A stretch of DNA of 64,000 bases from Argentina anserina (Eukaryota > Streptophyta > Magnoliopsida > Rosales > Rosaceae), in NCBI RefSeq assembly GCF_933775445.1, contig NC_065876.1, positions 10,602,001 through 10,666,000 of the forward strand, read 5' to 3'. The position numbers were made by a program, and so were the translations under genes. How positions within the stretch are numbered: position 1 is the first letter of the stretch; every line of letters begins with the position of its first letter. This document shows, one piece after another, positions 1 through 13,321 of this stretch. The notes beneath the pieces are model-generated. The model was not told the origin of the DNA, ran no database searches, and saw only the letters and a list, made by a program, of their open reading frames with translations.

Positions 1-1130
1 GGTAATTTTTGCCTCCTTTGTTCATTTAGAGCTTCGTATATAGTTGAGAATGAACATTGATTCGATTATTTGGATTTTGGATGATTTTGAGACAATTGGA
101 GGACATGAAGAAGCTCAGGATTAAGGGAGTTCTTCCACAACGATTTTTGGGTGAGAATCGAGCAAGGGACTGTTCTTTGGTTTTAGGTAAGGGAGATTCT
201 ATGTTTTCATGTATTGGAACTAATATTAGCTTTGTGCTCCACCTTTGTCTATAATTAAATTCCAGTTTGGTTTAGATTTAAAGAGTTGAGATTTTAAGGG
301 TTATGTTCTTATGGTTTAGTAGTATTACTTGGGGGCTTTGATAAGATATTTTGATATAGATGGAAGCTATAGGTCATACGTCTGTTGTTGATTATGCCTT
401 AATTTTGAAATTGGAAGACTTGGGTGTTTGATTAATTAGTTTGTGTTCTGTTACTTGCCTTCGATCATGATAAAGAAATGGGAAGCTTAGAGTTTTAAAT
501 ATAGAGAAGTGGTGGCTGATCTTTATATAATTGTTATTTGGTTTGGATATGAAGAAGTTGGAATTTTGGAATTTTGGTTGATACCTATTGCGAATTCATG
601 ATTTACAGAGGCAGTGATGGGTTGTATTGGCCCATTTATACTTTCTACTTTATTATTAGCTCATATGGATGTTTATTTGGTTTCAATGAACAATTGAATG
701 GTCTGGTATGTGTTGGTGATTAGAGGAGTAGAAGATCGGTTGCAATAAATTCTAGTTTTGCAATCGGGAAATTGAGTACTATTAAGGCTACTGGAGATCT
801 TGCTTTGTTGCTATTGAGTATGCTTGATTTGGAGTTGACGTTTGAAAACAAGGGACTACTCTTTCTACTTTGTTGGTCAATTATGTTATGTTGTTCTGAT
901 ATGCCTCTATAGATATGAATATGGATTTACTTTCGTAGTATGTTGTCTCAATGAATTGGCTTTCATCCACATGATGTGTATGTCTGCAATACGAGTATTA
1001 GTTAGTTAATTATGAGAAACAAATGAAATAGATTGTACATTGTAACCATTGTCAACCTTGATTTTTGGCCTAGTGCAAGCTTTCTTTGTCCAACATCGAA
1101 GACTGGTCTTGTTTCTACAAATTTGGGGGA
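1..1130. other. Left edge, no confident gene
   Basis: About 1.1 kb of moderately AT-rich DNA. A 65-codon open frame at 57-254 (+) is followed by T-rich sequence. A possible donor (TTTTAG then GTAAGG, near 186) would make it look like an exon followed by an intron. I recognise no protein motif. It could be untranslated or intronic sequence of a gene that begins left of the window, but nothing here proves it. Confidence 0.25.
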
Positions 1131-1134
1131 TAAG

Positions 1135-2300
1135 TACGAGTCTGTCACAACTTAAAATTTCGAGTGATAAAACTCAAAATCGAAACCATGAAAAACTCTA
1201 AAACAATCTCAAATATATTGAAATCATCTTGTAGTCACAGTGTATCGAAACTGAGTTCATAGTACGTCTCAGTTGATTTGATTATTACAAAACTAGTTTA
1301 TAATTCAAGTATTATAACAAATTGAAATGTAAAATCTTCTCAATCTTCACCACTAAAAGAATAATAAACTTCGACAATCTTCAGAGTAGCCCTCCAATTC
1401 TGTTAATCCACACTTGCAGAACTATCCCATACACCATCGAATAGGTGCACCGGGATTGTAAACACAAACCCAGTAAGGTTTGCAGCTCGTATGAGTAAAC
1501 CAACCGTATAACACACATAACATAAAAAGAAAATACTGATGACATTTAAAGATAAATGTACTCATAAGACACTGCACGGCCCATCTGGTCGTCTAATAAT
1601 ATCTGAAAATATGTGTACTCATGAGACATTGGGCAACCCATATGTTTTCCCAATTTACATTTAAAATGCGGGCACTCATAAGACCCAAGTACTCATCTGT
1701 TACCCATCATGCAGTACGCCGACAAATACTGGGCAACACATTTGTTACCCTATATCACAAAAATATGGGTACTTATGAGACCCAGGCAACACATCTGTTA
1801 CCCCTCATGCAGTACATCGGAAAACAGACTAGAGCTCTAACTGAATCGTAACTGACACTCGGTTAAGACTTGGTTCCGATTACTGCCAACACGTCCGAAG
1901 ACAGAAAAAAAAAACGTTTTAAAAAACACTCAATGTTAAAACCACGTATAATAACAATCACACATCTTATTGTACAACAACCAAGCGACTCTTGCTCAAA
2001 TAAAATAAATATAGTTGCCACAGTACAAACACATTTGGAAATAAGAACGTTACAGTATATAATATAGCAACTCATATATATGTATCGTATTTACCTTTTC
2101 ATACACATACACAACCAACTATATTATATAGATGTCATAGCTCGATCTTTTTAATAAAATGTAAATATAAATTACCGCTAAGGGTAGACTCGTCATAGTG
2201 TGATTTACTCACCTTATTTTCCTGAGCGAAATTTCCACGACACCAAAAGCGATTCCTTCACTTGTTTTGTCAGTCACCTAATTGTATAATAAACTGGTTA
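1135..2300 (-). repeat. Degenerate LTR-retrotransposon-like sequence
   Basis: On the minus strand this stretch has the look of a long terminal repeat relic: 'AACCTTACTGGGTTTG' and a GTGCACC block at about 1440-1485. It also holds several diverged short repeats at 1550-1850 built on 'ACTCAT-A/G-AGAC' and 'GGGCAAC-CAT-TGTTACCC'. No coding domain is present. Assignment to Ty3/gypsy is an impression from similar plant LTRs; no matching second LTR or target duplication was found. Confidence 0.35.
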
Positions 2301-2334
2301 GAAATGTTATGTAAAACCTCAGATGCCGAAATCA

Positions 2335-3440
2335 AACAATATTACATTAAGATTCACTTAGGGCCTAATCTAAATTTGCATGCAATCGAATTCAATAACA
2401 CTTAGAGTAGAAATCAAACAATATTACATTTAAGCAGCAAATCTTATTGGAGACATGTTTCATGTGTGGCGTCACCCACCATGGTTTCACATGCAAATTT
2501 CTAGAATTTTTACCACTTTTAATCAACACAAACCAAACCTACTTAGGGCATGATTTGATTTGTGTCAATATGGTTGATAAATCTAGCACTCAAACACAAT
2601 CTTAGGGACTGCATCTAAGCACTAAATTCATATGAACATATCTGAAAATTATCTAAAAATATGAGAAAGATGATTAGAACACAACAATAGAAATACAAAC
2701 TCAATAATTATAAAAAACCATCAATTCGGCAAAAATCCAAAAATCTAATAAAACAATCTAAAAATTTCGATTCTTAATACAAAACAATAATCTTACACAA
2801 ACATCATACTACAATATTCATAGACAAAGCATTGTAGAAAATCAAAAATGAACAAACCCATGGAGATGAGTTGCGAGAATCACACGTTGTAGGAATCTTA
2901 GAGGTGTGTCTTCAATGGTGATTTCGCTAGAGATGGAATTGGTATATGGGGGAGAACGGCTTGCTTTATGGTGAATGATGTTTGAGATAATATTTTGGTA
3001 GAGTTTTGACTCTTAAATGCAAAAGAGAAGTGATATGGAGATGAGTTGAAGCCGTGTATATATGAGATGCACGGTTTGGTTTCTCTCTTTAATGTTACAT
3101 ATTCCTTCCTATTATAATGTCTTGCTTTATTCGTTTAATGACCATCTTCTATTCAATTGTGGTATAACTTGGCTCCATCTCTCTTCTTTTCACTTAATTA
3201 ATCTTCACATTTATTTCTTCTTTCTTCTCTTCTTCTTCCCACGACAAAGGCTCATGCTTTAATCCTTAAATCATGTCATGCTTTATTCCCCCTAATGATC
3301 ATCTTCTATTTAGTTGTTGCATGACTTGGCTCTATCTCTTTTTCTTTAATTATCTCTTCTATTTAATTGTTGCATGACTTGCCAAAATGATAGAACATTA
3401 ATTAAAACGTCTATAATAAACCCTTTAAAACATCATTGTT
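2335..3440. repeat. Repeat block copy A (partial tandem copy)
   Basis: Starting at about 2350 (TTCACTTAGGGCCTAATC) the sequence is repeated almost base for base about 1,391 bp further on (copy B), and again, more diverged, near 34,500 (copy C). Shared landmarks are 'CATGTTTCATGTGTGGCG', 'GATGAGTTGCGAGAATCACA', and a TATATATA stretch beside 'GATGCACGGTTTGG'. Copy A lacks the roughly 270-bp leader present before B and C, so it looks like an internal tandem duplication. No conserved open frame supports a protein. Confidence 0.75.
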
Positions 3441-4975
3441 AGTATACAATAAGCATGAATCATTCAGTCCGGTAAATTGAAGAGAACTCTAAACTTTTAG
3501 TGTTAACAAATAATGGGGGTTTGAAATTGATTATTAACTACTAAAATAAAACGTAAATTGCTATTTATATGATCGACTTCTCTGTTACAAACTTAAACCA
3601 AATTTACCATTATACCACATAATTACAATTTTGAACTTATCATGCATTCTAATTCGACCAATTACATATTTTTTAGAAACCAATACAATTAGAGCCTTAG
3701 GGGATCATCTAATCATGCAAGATTTCATTTAACATTTAGATTCACTTAGGGCCTAATCTAAATTTGCATGCAATCGAATTCAATAACACTTAGAGTAGAA
3801 ATCAAACAATATTACATTTAAGCACCAAATCTTGTTGGAGACATGTTTCATGTGTGGCGCCACCCACCATGGTTTCACATGCAAATTTCCAGAATTTTTA
3901 CCACTTTTAATCAACACAAACCGAACCTACTTAGGGCATGATTCGATTTGTGTCAATATGGTTGATGAATCTAGCACTCAGACATAATCTTAAGGACTGC
4001 ATCCAAGCACTAAATTCATATGCACATATATGAAAATTATCTAAAAGTATGAGAAAGATGATTAGAACACAACAATAGAAATACAAACTCAATAATTATA
4101 GGAAACCATCAATTCGGCAAAGATCCAAAAATCCAATAAAACAATCTGAAAATTTCGATTCTTAATAAAAAACAATAATCTCACATAAACATTATACTAC
4201 AATCTTCAGAGACAAAGTATTGTAGAAAATCAAAAACGAACAAACCCATGGAGATGAGTTGCAAGAATCACACGTTGTAGGAACCTTAGAGGTGTGTCTT
4301 CAATAGTGATTTCGGTGGAGATGGAATTGGTATATGGGGGAGAACAACTTGTTGTTTTGATGAAGGATGTTTGAGGTAGTATTTTGGTAGAGTTTTGACT
4401 CTTGAATGCATAGGAGAAGTTATATGGAGATGAGTTGAAGCCGTGTATATATAGGATGCACGGTTTGGTTTCTCTCTTTTATGTTGCATCTTCCTTCCTA
4501 TTATAATGTCATCCTTTATTCCCTTAATGATCATCTTCTATTTAATTGTTGCATGACTTGGCTCCATCTCTTTTCTTTTCACTTAATTAATCTTCACATT
4601 TATTTCTTCATTCTTCTTTTCTTCCTCCCACGGCAAGGACTCATGCTTTAATCCCTTATATCATGTCATGATTTATTCCCTTAATGATCATCTTCTATTT
4701 AATGGTTGCATGACTTGACTCCATCTCTCTTCTTTTCACTTAATTAATCTTCACATTTATTTATTTCTTCTTCTTTTCTCCTTCCCACGGCAATGACTCA
4801 TGCTTTAATCCCTTAAATCATGACATGCTTTATTCCCTTAATGATCTTCTCCTATTTAATTGTTACATGACTTGGCTCCATCTATTTTTCTTTAATTATC
4901 TCTTCTATTTAACTGTTACATGGCTTGGCTCCATCTATTTTTCTTTAATTATCTTTTCTATTTAATTATTGTATG
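3090..4975. repeat. Interspersed sub-repeats of about 150-200 bp
   Basis: The motif 'CATGCTTTATTCCCTTAATG' followed by 'TTTAATTGTTGCATGACTTG', 'CTTAATTAATCTTCACATTT' and a CCCACG(A/G)CAA block occurs repeatedly (about 3110-3250, 3275-3380, 4500-4640, 4670-4800, 4825-4880, 4900-4980). Copies are imperfect and some are truncated, which points to local unequal duplication inside the larger repeat block. Confidence 0.65.
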
Positions 4976-5640
4976 TCTTGTTGATGATATGACTCCATGT
5001 GCATGGCTTCTCCTTGTTACACTCTATTTCCCTAGCCGTGAGTAATTCTCCATGTAGGCAAGACTCTCATTTAGTTTTTCTAGTATTATCTCTTAAATCA
5101 AATCTAAAAAAAGTAAGAGATAATTAGTTTTGAAAATTATGTCCTAATCTAGACAATTGTTGTCTTAAAAAGACACATGTAATATATGAGCTCAGCTAGA
5201 TTAGGAAAGTTTCTAATTTACAAAAATGAAACTTATTAGAACAAGAAAGTTACTAGACATGAAAGTTCATTTAGAAAAGTTTTGCAAAAAGAGTTTCAGA
5301 TCAAGTAGGACTCTCCCAAATGATACGTTTCCTAATCTAACAAGGATTTCTAGTGCAAGAAGGATTCTCAAAATATCGTTAATGCGACCAAAACGTAGAA
5401 AGATGAAGACTCCTAATCCAACTAGGTTTCCTAGTCCTACAAGGATTTCTACTCAAACTAGGACTCTAGATCAATTCTGCGTTTTTAACTCATGTAAGCA
5501 CAAAAATGCATCCAATACCGCCCAAAACTCTTACTACGACTCAATGACTCAATAGTACAACAATAAGGACTAAGCAAAGTATAAATGGAGGTAAAAATAT
5601 GTTAAGAACGTTGCACAAAATGCTCCTATCATACTCATAT
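3440..5640. repeat. Repeat block copy B (full length, about 2.1 kb)
   Basis: This is the complete form of the block. It has a leader ('GAACTCTAAACTTTTAGTG', about 3484), the core shared with copy A, pyrimidine-rich sub-repeats at 4500-4970, and a tail ('TTAAGAACGTTGCACAAAATG', about 5602). Leader and tail both recur around copy C (34,256 and 35,922). Read on the minus strand, the tail starts like an LTR ('TGATAGGAGCATTTTG'), with a TATA-like stretch farther in. An old LTR-type element is therefore likely, but no gag/pol is present. Confidence 0.7.
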
Positions 5641-6390
5641 TCCAATTACAGTTTACATGAATTGATCGCTTATGGTACTCATATTCTACTAATCTTGCTC
5701 TTTCTCTCTAACTTCCAAATTTACAAACACAAATATGTCCACATTGGCAATCAAACATTCACTAGAATTAGGAAATTGTTCTAATCCGGGGGGCATCAAT
5801 GCATAATTGCAAACCAATTCAAGCAATTCCCAATTAACCAGAATAACAAAAGTATGAGACTTTAAACTTAGATTTTAGATGTGTAAAAGATAAGTACCTG
5901 AATACGAGCAGTGGCGTCTTCATCTTATTCACCACCATCTTCGTCGTTGTTTTTCTATTTCCAGCAGACAAACACAAAACAATTCAATAAGCTTCAAACT
6001 CTACCAAATTCAAAGTAAGCCCAGAATAACTAAAGTGGAACCCAAAAAGAGAAGATTGCATAGAGACAAGAATAAGCCATTTAGATCAATATTCATTAAA
6101 AAGTCAATTAAACCCAAAAATCCATGGCTCAATTAAACCCATAACTCAATTAATCTTACAACTTCACAAATCACGAACATCGTAAGTTCTTAATTCATCT
6201 TAAGAAGAAGAAGAAGTTAGATAACATAACTGATGGGGAATCTCCAACTTAATCTTCCGGGTTCCTGACAAATATCAATCATGAACAAACAAAGAGAAGA
6301 ATATTTCTTGATCGCAGCAGAGCTTTGATGACGAGACTAAGATTGTGAGAGAAGAGGTTGTGTCGGGTGACTAGCATTTTAGGTTTTCCT
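5640..6390. other. Intergenic, nothing recognised
   Basis: AT-rich DNA with short purine tracts and no open frame that carries a known motif. It lies between the tail of repeat copy B and the GTGTCC-rich segment. Confidence 0.4.
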
Positions 6391-6409
6391 TTTCTTTTTA
6401 CTATTGTAA

Positions 6410-6595
6410 ACACAAAAATACCCAACGTGTCCAGCTTAATTACATGTCCATCAAGGATACCGGCATGTCCATTGTGTATCCGAACGTGTTCTTCGCGTGT
6501 TCGAAAGCTGACTCGCGTATCCAAGCTTGTCCTTGTGTGTCCATGTCCGTGTCGGAAACGCGATACGCGACCTATTTAGCGTGTATGTGCCTCAT
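6410..6595. repeat. GTGTCC-rich element fragment
   Basis: Multiple (C)GTGTCC and TGTCC(A/G) words crowd this short stretch, ending in 'CGATACGCGACC' and 'GTGTATGTGCC'. The same vocabulary forms both ends of the complete element at 45.3-45.9 kb. Here only one end is visible, so it is probably a truncated relative. Confidence 0.5.
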
Positions 6596-6599
6596 AGTT

Positions 6600-8790
6600 T
6601 GTTTTTTAATATGAATTAAAAAATAGAACAAGAAACAAAAAAATTAAAAAAAGGAAGAAGAAATTAAATAACTAGTTGTCAACTATATATATATATGATG
6701 CATAAATAACAAATATAGAGGGATACTTTTTGTAATTTTGTCTTTTACCATGGGAAATGGAATTGAAATATCACCCTTAACTAAGTAATTTAATTCAGGC
6801 TTTATGGTGAAATTTATTTCCAATTAGATCTCATTTTTTGTTTTCATTTCGGTTTCAATTTATAACCAAACAACACATCAGAATGAAAAACAAAATTATT
6901 TCTCATTCTATATCATAATTTCATGCATTCCAAACGGGGCCTAAGTGGAGTAAAACCTAACTTGAGACAGGTGCATGGATCTGTATTGGTTAAGTAGTAT
7001 TGCTGGAGTCAATGATTTTTCAAGAGTTATCAGGCTAAGTAAATTTTTGCTACTGTTAGAGGGTGTTTTTTTCATAGGCTTTTATAATTGCTTGATTGTC
7101 TCTTGTATCCCCTTTTGAGTTCAAGAACTGGGTCCAAAGCATCAAAAAAGCTTGTTGTAGTGTTTTCCCCAAGTTTTCCCACAGTGATGTTGACATGTTC
7201 CTGTGACAAGATATGTATTGGCATGAGATTTTGATAATGAATAATCCGGAAAAGGCTTGAAAGAAGGCACGTGGAATGAGAGCTAGAAGTACATGAATCA
7301 CATGAGATGAGATGCTTAAAGCTTGCTGGTGTGAATGTTTTGCTGCTATGTAGTCTACTATTGGGAGGAGAGAAGAAGGAATTTTAAGGTGCAAGGTTGA
7401 GCTTAAGGTTGTCTAGCGCTTGAAGATGATTTGGGATTTGATTTAGCATTTTTGCTTGTTGCTTGTGGATGCAATGCTTGATATTTGAGATCTGTGCATG
7501 GGAAGTTGTGTTGTTGTTGTTGGAGTAGAAACATCTATTTATAGGCTGAAGAAAGTGAAGCTAAGATACATGCTTATGGGATAAATTTGCAAGATAATAA
7601 AGAGAACTCCAATGCTATATGATAATATACAAAACACCACAATACCCTTAAGACTTAGAGGTGCAGCACATTGTGTTCTTATACGTGAAACATGATGTAG
7701 CAGATTTAGGATACAATGTGTAGAAAATATTGGTGTCTGTAATTGATAAAGAAATACTCATTGGCAATAGTTGTGTGCTATCTTTGAGAAAGCTAGTAGA
7801 AGGAGTGTACTTTGCGCAGGAGATGCAGGGTAAATGCAAATATTGTTGTTTTGATTGGCTGGAAACTAGGGTTAAGGTAGATAATTATATATAGTTTTAT
7901 GAGTATGAGTTCTCATCTTTGCATGCCCATGTCAAGATTTAGATTATTCAGCTCCAATTTCGGTCTCAAGTCCAAAACCGTTAATAATCAAAAATCTAGA
8001 CTAGGGTATCATGTATTTCTGTTACATTCCACGCCACACCTAAATTTGTAAATTCTAATAGCGTGATTGTGGCTTGGGTCTACGTCTGTGGCATGCAGGT
8101 AATATTTTGGCTTTCCGGATATAGTTATACATGTGTACATTCTTGTTGTGCCTAAATTTTGTGTACGATGTATTTGTGTTTATTTAAGTATCAACGCCTA
8201 TGTACAATAGCTTTCTAGCTAGTTTTTTTTTTGTGTGTAACATGCAATGTCATGACGTGGCAAATAGGTGATGCATGTGTACGCTTAAAAATGACATGTC
8301 ACATTAAAATGATTAAATTATTAATGCATGGCCTTGTTTGAGTCGACTATAATTTTATTATATATATACTAAATTTACAAACAAAAAAAATCATCTCTTG
8401 CTGAATATTAAAAGTGATGCATGCATGAGGGCTGCTGCTGCAATAATATGCAACTATCATATTGAAAGCTGATCAACCCATCGAAAGCCACAGCTAGCTA
8501 GAGTTATTGTAATTAACTGGATTCCGACTTGAAAATAAATTTAATATTTAAAAGCAATATATGTAGTTTTCAACTTAATTAAATAAAGCCGTTGAAGCAC
8601 AAGTACGATCGACATTCAATGGGAATGGCCTAGCAGCCCTGTGGACGGAATTATATAAAAACAGATTATTTAAGATTGAAACATAAAAACAGTAGGCGTC
8701 ATATATGAAGATCGGATACGGCATAGAGGTGCATGTTATCACTTTTTTTTTATGGGTGCATTTTATCACTTATTGCTAGCAGGAAGGGAT
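6600..8790. other. Intergenic, no confident gene
   Basis: A 112-codon minus-strand open frame lies at 7056-7394, with a TATA-like CTATAAATAG upstream near 7536-7545 (minus). I recognise no domain, and a short frame upstream ends in an LKLNL word that may be chance. The rest is AT-rich with no coding signal. It may be a small transcript or part of an old element. Confidence 0.3.
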
Positions 8791-10430
8791 ACAGGCCCGG
8801 ACTTGAGTTGAGGCGGCATCAGCGGCCTTCTTAGGCACCAAAACCTTGCTCAAAATTTTTTTATCGAAGAATTTTCATTTTCTAAAGATAAAAGTTATAT
8901 ATAATTTAATCAGATGCCGCGTTCCCGTCACTAGTATTACATATATGGATTCCAAGATTGTAGCAAGAGCAGGTATATCGATCATAGATACCAATTGTAA
9001 AAGAAAATGCAGAACATATTTTAAAACAAAGAAAAAAGAAAATGCAGAACATGTGTCGAATAAACTAAACAGTTCTACCTAAACCGAAATGATCGAGCGC
9101 TTATTGTGCCAAAATGTCTTCAAGTTACTTGGATTCCTCTGAGTTGGTGACTTCATTCGAAATCCTCGTAAACGAGATCGAGTATTGCATGGGTCGATTA
9201 TAATTTGGGTTTGCTTTCGGGACGGCGAGAATTATGGTCAAGGCAGGTTATTGGTCGGGACTCGGGAATAAAATTTGAATGCATGCATGTTGCAGCCAAC
9301 ACTACAATAAGATCGATCAAGTGCATGCACACTCTAGTCAATAATTTATACCGAAAAATTATGTTAGACTCAAACATAATTTATAAGACCATCAATTGAC
9401 TGATACTTTGAAAGCAGGGGTATTTGACCGTATTTCAAGTATACCGAAAAAGGTGCATGCATACGTAAAGTGTTAAGTAACTGTATAAGGTACTGTGTAA
9501 CGAATACAGAATAAGAAAGCGAAAGGAACACTTTTTTTTTTACCACTAAATGATACTCGATCGGATACTCTAATGATTCTGCTTCGGGACATCAACTATT
9601 ATTTCTCAACGATTTCGGAAGTCGAATTTGAACTTACAATAATTCATCAGACGACTAGAATAATGCTCTTATATATGGCACCTACTTGAACTACAAACGT
9701 TGCATTTTAATATAAGCAATCGGCCAGCACAAAATGAACCTTCGATTACTTGAATTGATTCAGATGGAAGATGACATGATCATAAATCTTTATGCTTCGG
9801 TAGCTACATATAAATCGATCTTCTCTATTATAAGCAAAACTGAAATATCGATGGAGAAAAAAACAAACGAAGTTTGTCCTTCGTATACTCCGCAAGAATT
9901 GTGGTCTTTATTCGATCGCCAAGTTAATTCTTCCTATCAAACCAATGAATCAAACGTGCCCAAATGAATTTTTTTTATCGTTACCTAACTCTCTCCTCAT
10001 CAAGTCAATACAAGTCTTCTTCTTCCCAAAGCTTATTTGCAATGAACGCTGAAAATTGGCTGCTGAAAACCCTAATTCCCTAAACCTAGCCCATCAGATT
10101 GACCTTCCGATAGAAGAAACTGTAGACGACAGTATTTTAGGAAATAGCATGAAACTACGTACGTACCATGCACGAACGCACACAGGACAAATTAGCATAT
10201 TATATATTGTCTTCATAAACACGTTGTCGTATGCTTTGAAATTATATATAATCATCCTCCTTGAAACATCGAGTTGCAGAAACATTGAAACCTGCTTCAA
10301 ATTATATTTCGCTCGATGTTCTCTCAGAAACAAATATATTGGCTCGAATCCCGCTCGATGTTCTTGTTTTGTTTTTTTTTTTCTCCTTCTTTTATTTGCT
10401 GTGAGTTTTGTCCTTGTAAACGTGGTGAGA
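8790..10430. other. Intergenic with one unpaired hAT-like end
   Basis: The word CAGGCCCGGACTTGAG at about 8792 resembles the end of the hAT-like element at 33,336, but I found no partner end. The remainder has small open frames (9205-9399, 9734-9967, 10056-10451) without recognisable motifs or codon structure. Confidence 0.3.
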
Positions 10431-10433
10431 TAT

Positions 10434-11400
10434 ATGTTGGAAAATGGTTAGAAAAATTATTTAAAACCAAATTTTAATTGATTAATTTAATTAAATTAAA
10501 CTTATAATTAATTAAAGATGAACATGGATTTGAGTTCTTCATAATGAGGGCTACAAAATCATATGTTTGTTTGTGTAATTTGGTTTGTGGGTGAATAAGA
10601 AATTGTCACTTAAAGATGACTACTTAGAATGAGAGAAATGTGTTTGTCCCACATTGGAAAAGAGAAGTGTTGAAAACATTTTATATAGAATCCATTGTGT
10701 ATGCCCCCTTATACCCTCTCGCGCACGCGCAGGGGGGGTGCAAATCTCAGGTCCCAAGGAAAACCCGTGTGACCTGCGGACACGAATGCAACACCGAATT
10801 GAGGGTCAGAACGCAGATTCTTTTTGCATTTCCGAAAATTCGGTTTTGACTTTTCAAATTCTCTTGACTGTTCAAATTCTTCTTTTGTAACAACTAAGTT
10901 ATTGTGTGTTATGGAGAATTATAACAGAATTGAAATCAGTGTTTGTAACATATGTAACTCATATATGTTATGATCTTTTGATTTCTATAACATACATCTT
11001 ATTTATTGCTGATTGCAAATCCTCACTGTATAAATAGTCACCATCCTTTCATTGTAAGATCATCCCATTCGAAACACAGTCCTCTCCCACTCTCAAAAGT
11101 CTTAGCTTTTCTCTGGTGATAGAAAGATGTACCTTTCGAGTTCGTTGAAGGTTCTAGTTAGTAGTGCAACTTCCTAGAATCGTTTAGTCGTTATATACTG
11201 GGAGACAAGCGCCAAACATCCTTGCACTGGTAGAGGAGGCGTAAACGTCTTAAGGACAGTGTGGTATCACACACGTCTCGACTAGTTCTTCCATCACCAA
11301 TCGTTCGGTATTTTGGTTGAATTTCTTTTCGTGTTCTTCGTTTCTGATTTATAATTATTTATAATTCAACTTATTAAATTATATATGTAATATATCAATG
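10434..11400 (+). repeat. Probable solo LTR (Copia-like)
   Basis: The segment opens with TGTTGGAAAATGG and carries two promoter-like TATA stretches (TTTTATATAG near 10,680 and TATAAATAG near 11,030). Downstream is the 'CTGGGAGACAAGCGCC' and 'GGTAGAGGAGGCG' block that is common in plant LTR R/U5 regions. No internal coding region follows. The 3' boundary and a 5-bp target duplication could not be fixed, so the exact end is uncertain. Confidence 0.45.
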
Positions 11401-12100
11401 TTTTTATAATAATATCATACGTATACTTTGGTATGAATGGTGCTGTCAAGGTCATGTTCTGGATCCAGACTATCTAGAGTCGATGCTTTATCGTATTGGG
11501 GAGTTTTGGGTCCGTCTGTGCTTTATATATCATTTTGGACAGAACTGTCCGTGTAATGAAAGTTAGTTGGCCGCTGACGTCTGATGGAGTTTGACAGGAA
11601 GTTATGAGATGATTGAACTTGCTAGTTGCTACCTCTTGGAGTTGAATAGAGAACACAGATGATGAAGTCTTACAAACCTTAATTCCGACAATGCACATAT
11701 ATAGTAGACGAACATATCATTCTAGATATGAATGTGCAGGAGAACACTTCAAGTAGGGTTAGTACTTCGTACAATTGGTGCAAGAGACGCTCTAAATTCA
11801 AGTGATAATTAGGAATTAATATCGAAATCCTCTAATACATCGGATTTCCGATGACCACGTACTTCTATAATGTAGTGATTTTCTGTGTAGTACGTACATC
11901 CATTGGCGGAGCCAATTAACGACGAGTGAGGGCCCGTGCCCTCAGTGGGATCTTAACATTTGTTCACTGTGATTTTGCCCCCCGTGGAAAATATGTTTTG
12001 CCTCAGCACAAAAATGTGGTGAAACCCCACGATATTGTGTACTTGGAATAAATAATCTAGCTCTTCCAGCCCCACAATGCTATTTGGGTTAACGCACAGA
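11400..12100. other. Intergenic with decayed transposon ends
   Basis: A TGGCGGAGCCA word near 11,904 resembles the CAGGGGCGGAGCC end typical of plant hAT elements, but no partner was found. A minus open frame at 11474-11698 shows no known motif. Confidence 0.3.
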
Positions 12101-12104
12101 CAGG

Positions 12105-12541
12105 CGGATCTAGGAAATATTTTTTGGCTAGTTTATTTCCTTATTTGTAATTGGTTTTGTCAATAGTTTTAGTGTTTCTATGTTAATATTTTAATTGATC
12201 AAAATGATATTTCAATACTAATGAGGTCATTAAACTCAACTTTAGAAAAAAAATGGGAAAGAAAATAAGAAGAAAAGTAAAAATACTAGAGGTTTTCTCT
12301 GTGAGGTTCTCCTAAAAGAAAAATTGTAAAAATAAGATCTAAACAAACAAGAGGAGGAAAAAAGAAAAATGTAAAAAGTGGGGAAAAGAATAGTGTTACA
12401 AAGTCTCGAACCCAGGCATGGGTGAGACATCCAACTACTTATGTAGACTTTGAGCCAAGTTCAATGAACTCTACAAATAACTTTATTATTCAATTCTCCC
12501 TGGGCTGCAGCCCATGCGACCATTCACACAGATCCGCACAT
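12105..12541. mobile_element. Possible small hAT-like element
   Basis: The left end CAGGCGGATCTAGG and the reverse complement of the right end (CATGTGCGGATCTG) share the GCGGATCT core. The flanking octamers CGCACAGA and TGCACAAA agree at 6 of 8 positions. This fits an aged hAT-type insertion of about 440 bp, but the ends are short and a chance match is possible. Confidence 0.35.
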
Positions 12542-12544
12542 GTG

Positions 12545-13130
12545 CACAAATGTGATTTGACACAACAATAGCCACATATTTGAGTTACATTATTCATTTT
12601 TACTAGTTATTTAAGTAAAGAAAGAATAGTCCCTAACTACGGGTGTAGTGTGTGGTTTCTGACCGTGACAACTCTTTGACGCGACAATTTCTTAAACGTG
12701 ACATTAGTCAGAGATTCGATCGTTGGCAGAAGCATTACACACTCCAGTGTGTCTGATTGGCCTATTGTAGCGAAAAGCTCGGCCGTGTTGGGCCACTGGA
12801 GGCATTACTATCGTCAGGGCGCTCAGGCTGTAATGGCTTGCACTAGAACCATTTCACATGGGCCCTATCAGGGATTAGTCACATGTCGGAGGAATTACAT
12901 TCGGTTGTGGGGATACTCTGATGTTCCGGATGTGGACTGCCTCTGCTCGCGCTCGTAAGAACCACATGAGACTAGGGGCCTCCATGTTATTGGGGTACAT
13001 GTAGTGTTCGAAATATTGGATATATCGCCGATATTTAGAACACGGTACAATAAGGGCATACCGATCAACGCATAAAAGCTTGTTAACGACGATATATCGG
13101 GTTGACCCGATATTCACCCGTTATATCGGT
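12545..13130. other. Intergenic, hAT-like tail near 13.0 kb
   Basis: At about 13,006-13,110 the sequence is rich in ATATCG words (TGTTCGAAATATTGG, GATATATCGGG), as seen in some plant hAT-type elements. No matching end or target duplication was located. A plus open frame at 12698-12958 has no known motif. Confidence 0.3.
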
Positions 13131-13321
13131 GGATTTTGTGTTGTGAAACGGCGTCGTTTCACTCACAAATTGGAATAAAAAAAAGGCCGACGGCTTCAGC
13201 CTTCGTCATTGACCTTCGATTCCTTGGATCTGTAACTCTGCTTCAGCTGAGAAGAGAAGAAGAAGAAGAAGCTCGCCGTCTCGCCTTCTCCACCCACGGT
13301 ATCGCAAGTTTGCAACAGGTA
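13131..13321 (+). other. Gene-like 5' exon remnant
   Basis: This stretch has the base composition of a plant leader exon: AAACGGCGTCGTTTC near 13,146, then a GAAGAAGAAG run. It ends at a good donor (CAACAG then GTATAA, 13,320/13,321). The next exon-like sequence downstream is the xylulose kinase exon at 13,658. The two might come from one captured gene piece, but that link is inference. Confidence 0.3.

Noticed and set aside
7056..7394. 112-codon minus frame with a TATA-like sequence upstream
   Set aside because: No motif or similarity recognised; left as unexplained intergenic sequence.
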